A DNA stretch of 8,141 bases, taken from contig JAOZNO010000137.1 in assembly GCA_029933755.1 (NCBI GenBank), forward strand, positions 1 to 8,141. Reading direction: 5' to 3'. A program made the translations under genes and the position numbers. Positions 5,449 through 8,141 of this stretch are shown here, in pieces. Source of the stretch: Bacteroidales bacterium. Its GTDB lineage: Bacteria; Bacteroidota; Bacteroidia; Bacteroidales; NBLH01. Position 1 is the stretch's first letter; every line of letters starts with the position of its first letter. The notes below the pieces were generated by a model. The model was given only the letters and a program-made list of their open reading frames with translations. It had not been told where the DNA came from and made no database searches.

Positions 5449-6681
5449 ATGCAACAGGAGTACAAAAATATATTAATAAAAGATTATACTTATCCCTTAA
5501 TAGGAGAAAAAATTGCAAAGTATCCACTTGAAAACCGTGACGATTCAAAGCTACTTTATCAGGATAATGGTAGTATTAAATATATAAGGTTTAGGAATTT
5601 ACCGGAGCTTTTGGAGAAAAATGATTTACTGGTATTTAATAATGCTGAAGTAATTCAGGCACGTCTTGCTTTTAATAAAGAAACTGGTGCAAAAATTGAA
5701 ATATTTTGTTTAGAACCATATAGCCCGGCTGATTATAACTTATCATTTCAAACTACAAATAGATGTGAGTGGAAATGTATGATCGGCAATCTGAAAAAGT
5801 GGAAAACTGAAAGTTTGCGTAAACAGCTTGAAATTAATGGTAGTATTTATACGATTGAGGCTAAAAAGCTTGTGCAGAATGGGGCTTCGGTAATTGTAGA
5901 ATTCAAATGGAATTCAGTTGATTCGGCTAAGTCTGAACTAAGTTTTGCAGATATATTGGAACATATTGGTAAAACACCGCTTCCACCATATTTAAACCGG
6001 GAGGCTGAAAAGTCAGATAAAACACGCTATCAAACTGTTTATGCCAAACAAAAAGGCTCGGTAGCGGCACCTACGGCTGGTTTACATTTTACTGATCGTG
6101 TATTCAACGATTTAGACCAAAAAGGTATTAAAAAACTTGAACTTACTTTACATGTTGGTGCTGGTACATTCAGGCCTGTTAAAAGCGAAACAATAGAAGG
6201 TCATGAAATGCATGAGGAACATTTTAGGGTAGAAAAATCATTTTTAGAACAACTAATAAAACAGAAGGGACGAATTATTGCCGTTGGAACAACTTCTGTT
6301 CGTACTTTAGAGAGTTTATACTGGTTGGGTGTAAAATTGCAGGAACAGGCAAATTATGAAGATGTTTTGTCTATTAGCCAATGGGAAGTTTATTCGATTT
6401 CGGGAGAGTATAGCTTGAATGAGTCAATTACGGCACTAATAGACTATCTGGATATTAATGAAACTGATTATATAGAAGCCACTACACAAATTATCATTGT
6501 TCCTGGTTATAAATTTAAAATAATTGATGGTTTAATTACTAATTTTCATCAACCGCAAAGTACTTTATTATTGCTTATTGCGGCAGTATTAGGAGAGAAG
6601 TGGAAAGAAATATATGATTATGCTCTAGCGAATGATTTTCGATTTTTGAGTTATGGGGATAGTTCGCTGTTTTGGGTATAA
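5449..6681 (+). CDS. queA: S-adenosylmethionine:tRNA ribosyltransferase-isomerase family protein, long Bacteroidota form
   Basis: This is a 410-residue cytoplasmic enzyme of the QueA family. QueA moves and isomerises the ribosyl group of S-adenosylmethionine onto preQ1 at wobble base 34 of GUN tRNAs, giving epoxyqueuosine. Family motifs appear in order: YPLENRDDSKLL (25-36), LVFNNAEVIQARL (61-73), PLPPYLNRE (177-185), YQTVYAKQKGSVAAPTAGLH (194-213), LHVGAGTFRPV (234-244), GTTSVRTLES (280-289), NFHQPQSTLLLL (365-376) and FRFLSYGDSSL (398-408). Usual QueA is about 340-360 residues. The extra length here sits mainly around 90-165 and 290-345, as in a longer Bacteroidota form that I recall occurring beside a standard QueA. 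In the N-terminal motif, Ala66 stands where a Thr is common. So the exact substrate is less certain than the fold. The ATG at 5449 begins the aligned N-terminus. The stop is 5 bp from that of the convergent porin gene. Confidence 0.88.
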   Translation: MQQEYKNILIKDYTYPLIGEKIAKYPLENRDDSKLLYQDNGSIKYIRFRNLPELLEKNDLLVFNNAEVIQARLAFNKETGAKIEIFCLEPYSPADYNLSFQTTNRCEWKCMIGNLKKWKTESLRKQLEINGSIYTIEAKKLVQNGASVIVEFKWNSVDSAKSELSFADILEHIGKTPLPPYLNREAEKSDKTRYQTVYAKQKGSVAAPTAGLHFTDRVFNDLDQKGIKKLELTLHVGAGTFRPVKSETIEGHEMHEEHFRVEKSFLEQLIKQKGRIIAVGTTSVRTLESLYWLGVKLQEQANYEDVLSISQWEVYSISGEYSLNESITALIDYLDINETDYIEATTQIIIVPGYKFKIIDGLITNFHQPQSTLLLLIAAVLGEKWKEIYDYALANDFRFLSYGDSSLFWV

Positions 6682-6686
6682 GTTTA

Positions 6687-7892
6687 TTAGAAAGAAATAT
6701 CCCATTGTATACGATAACGGAATCCACTATGCTGAAATTCTGTATCATGAGTATTTTCTAAATAGGAACTTTCAATTGTTAACTTGTTACGGTGACCACT
6801 AAAAAACCAATTCAAGCCCATAGTTAACTCTTGTCTTAATTCGTTATTTAACTCTAAGTTTGGAATGTAAAATGCGTATCGTGTGTATATTTCAAGAGGT
6901 TTAGGGAGTTTTGACCAAACATAATGAGGGAAATAGCCAAATTGAACTAAATTTCCTGTAAGTGTGGTTATTTGTGTATTTATTAAATCATTTATTTGTT
7001 TCCAGTGTAGCTCTTGTTGCCATGAAAAACCTTTATACATTCCGGCAGTTTCAATTACTGACTGATTTATACGGTATTGGCCTGGGTTACTTTCTGTAAA
7101 ACCTTCAAGCTGCCCACCTCCACTTGATGAAAACCTTGTATATTGACTCTGATTTGTTACAAGTCCAACAGCAATAATTGCTGCAAATTTTTTGTGATAA
7201 TCTAAATCTGAACCCTCAAACTTTAAAGATTCTCCCATAAAATTCCATTGCAAACGCATCATATACATTAAATGATGATCATCATTGCTTTCATTGCCTC
7301 TGCCCGTTCCCATTAATGCAGATATCCAATAATTAAAATCAGCAATACCCTCAGCTTTAAGATGGCCGAATAATGACAGGCCTTGCTGTCTGTCAATTGT
7401 AAATTGTCTTGTAAGAATTGATCTTTCAACAGATTGTTGCTTACCGGATGAAATAATTCGCTCACGGTTATATTGAACTTTCCATTGACCTATTTTTATT
7501 TTAAGAAAAGGAAATTTTTCAATCATTAATCTAAAATCCAATAAATAGGAGCCTGCTAATTCATATTCCAGATAATATTTCAACCATGACTGATAACTAT
7601 GTCCACCTACCTTAATTCTTGCTCTGTTAATATACATGTGGATCTGATTACCTTCAAAGTCATTAAGAGTAATTGGGTCTGTATCAGTAGGGTATGATAT
7701 TCTAAATTGCCCTCTCCATTCAATATGCATGAAATAATTGTTATTCGCACTACTTAGCTCAAAACCTTTATCTCCGTATCTAATTAGTGGCTTGGATAAA
7801 GTATCTGCTTGTTTTTCTTGTGCGGTAATTGAATAGTTAATGCTTACGAATAAAAGTAATAATAATAGGCTTAATCTAATTTTTGATTGCAT
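6687..7892 (-). CDS. Outer-membrane porin, phosphate-selective porin O/P family
   Basis: This is a 401-residue protein with a Sec signal peptide (1-24, MQSKIR, a leucine-rich core, ITA before Q25). The mature part alternates hydrophobic and polar residues, as in beta strands, and ends in IQWDISF, with the terminal Phe expected of outer-membrane barrels. Features of the Porin O/P family are the segment MYINRARIKVGGHSYQSW (86-103), then YYLEYELAG (106-114), then KIGQWKVQYNRERIISSG (133-150) with a nearby VERSILTRQF (155-164). The length matches a 16-18-strand channel. By family it would be a passive, probably anion-preferring channel; phosphate specificity is not shown by anything visible. No ribosome-binding site and no TAnnTTTG element stand out upstream. 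It runs into the queA-like gene tail to tail with no space for a terminator between the stops. Confidence 0.85.
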   Translation of the reverse strand: MQSKIRLSLLLLLLFVSINYSITAQEKQADTLSKPLIRYGDKGFELSSANNNYFMHIEWRGQFRISYPTDTDPITLNDFEGNQIHMYINRARIKVGGHSYQSWLKYYLEYELAGSYLLDFRLMIEKFPFLKIKIGQWKVQYNRERIISSGKQQSVERSILTRQFTIDRQQGLSLFGHLKAEGIADFNYWISALMGTGRGNESNDDHHLMYMMRLQWNFMGESLKFEGSDLDYHKKFAAIIAVGLVTNQSQYTRFSSSGGGQLEGFTESNPGQYRINQSVIETAGMYKGFSWQQELHWKQINDLINTQITTLTGNLVQFGYFPHYVWSKLPKPLEIYTRYAFYIPNLELNNELRQELTMGLNWFFSGHRNKLTIESSYLENTHDTEFQHSGFRYRIQWDISF

Positions 7893-8024
7893 TGTAATAT
7901 AAACTTTTGATAGTCTGGAAAAACACTAATTGTTTGTCTATAATGTCAGTTTTTTTGAAATAATTTATTTTTTTACATTTTGTTAAAAGTCAGCAATTTT
8001 CAGTGGCTTGGCCGACAACTGTCT

Positions 8025-8052
8025 GTAGCACAGTGTTTTTTCTGCCTGCTAC
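8025..8052. repeat. Imperfect hairpin upstream of porin gene, next to GCAAAG-type repeat
   Basis: GTAGCACAG and CTG-CC-TGCTAC pair with a 2-base bulge around an 8-base T-rich loop. It lies about 130 bp upstream of the porin start. Farther on, CTTTGCG occurs twice with a 10-bp period (8104-8110 and 8114-8120), a short repeat style common in Bacteroidota intergenic DNA. Nothing else in 7893-8141 looks like a gene, and reading frames there are full of stops. The hairpin could belong to the end of a gene outside the window. Confidence 0.3.
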
Positions 8053-8141
8053 GTACTAATTAAGAAGAAATCTTAGTTAAGAATATTCTCAACTTTATAC
8101 AGGCTTTGCGCTTCTTTGCGGAATAGCTATTACACAGAGTT

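Noticed and set aside
1..8141. A coordinated new defence or secretion system spanning the window
   Set aside because: The genes differ in orientation, are separated by large gaps, and belong to unrelated pathways. Only mrr is defence-related, and it is at the edge.

Overview
The window is AT-rich DNA that most likely comes from a Bacteroidota chromosome, probably near the Bacteroidales/Marinilabiliales. Four things point there. A DUF2027-Smr fusion protein is present. There is a phosphate-selective-porin-type (O/P) beta-barrel and a long (410 aa) QueA variant. Secreted proteins have signal peptides ending in ...NAQ or ...TAQ. Start codons lack good Shine-Dalgarno sites, and several matches to the Bacteroidota -7 promoter element TAnnTTTG lie upstream of genes.

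Layout. From 1 to 575 (minus) is the N-terminal two thirds of an Mrr-type restriction endonuclease, cut by the window edge inside its catalytic motif. A 408-bp gene-free stretch (576-983) holds a candidate mrr promoter and a group of short GC-richer repeats. From 984 to 2153 (minus) is a secreted leucine-rich-repeat protein with 12 perfectly 23-residue units. After a perfect 24-bp palindrome comes a DUF2027-Smr protein (2260-3318, minus). It is divergent from a GT-C-type membrane glycosyltransferase (3577-5304, plus). The 258 bp between them hold a duplicated start-codon region, a 16-bp inverted repeat and candidate promoters for both sides. Next is a QueA-family gene (5449-6681, plus). Its leader appears to have been split by a ~78-bp miniature insertion with terminal inverted repeats and a flanking duplication. 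The queA-like stop lies 5 bp from the stop of a convergent outer-membrane porin gene (6687-7892, minus). The last 249 bp are non-coding.

How the genes work together. I see no coherent multi-gene system here. The genes look like unrelated single transcription units: DNA restriction, an exported LRR protein, a nuclease/translation-quality-type Smr protein, surface glycan transfer, tRNA queuosine modification and an outer-membrane channel. They are mostly separated by 100-400 bp gaps. The most unusual material is in the intergenic DNA. It includes the miniature insertion before the queA-like gene, the duplicated start region before the Smr gene, and a ~81-bp inverted-repeat element next to mrr. 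All assignments rest on reading the sequence and on recalled family motifs; no database search was done.
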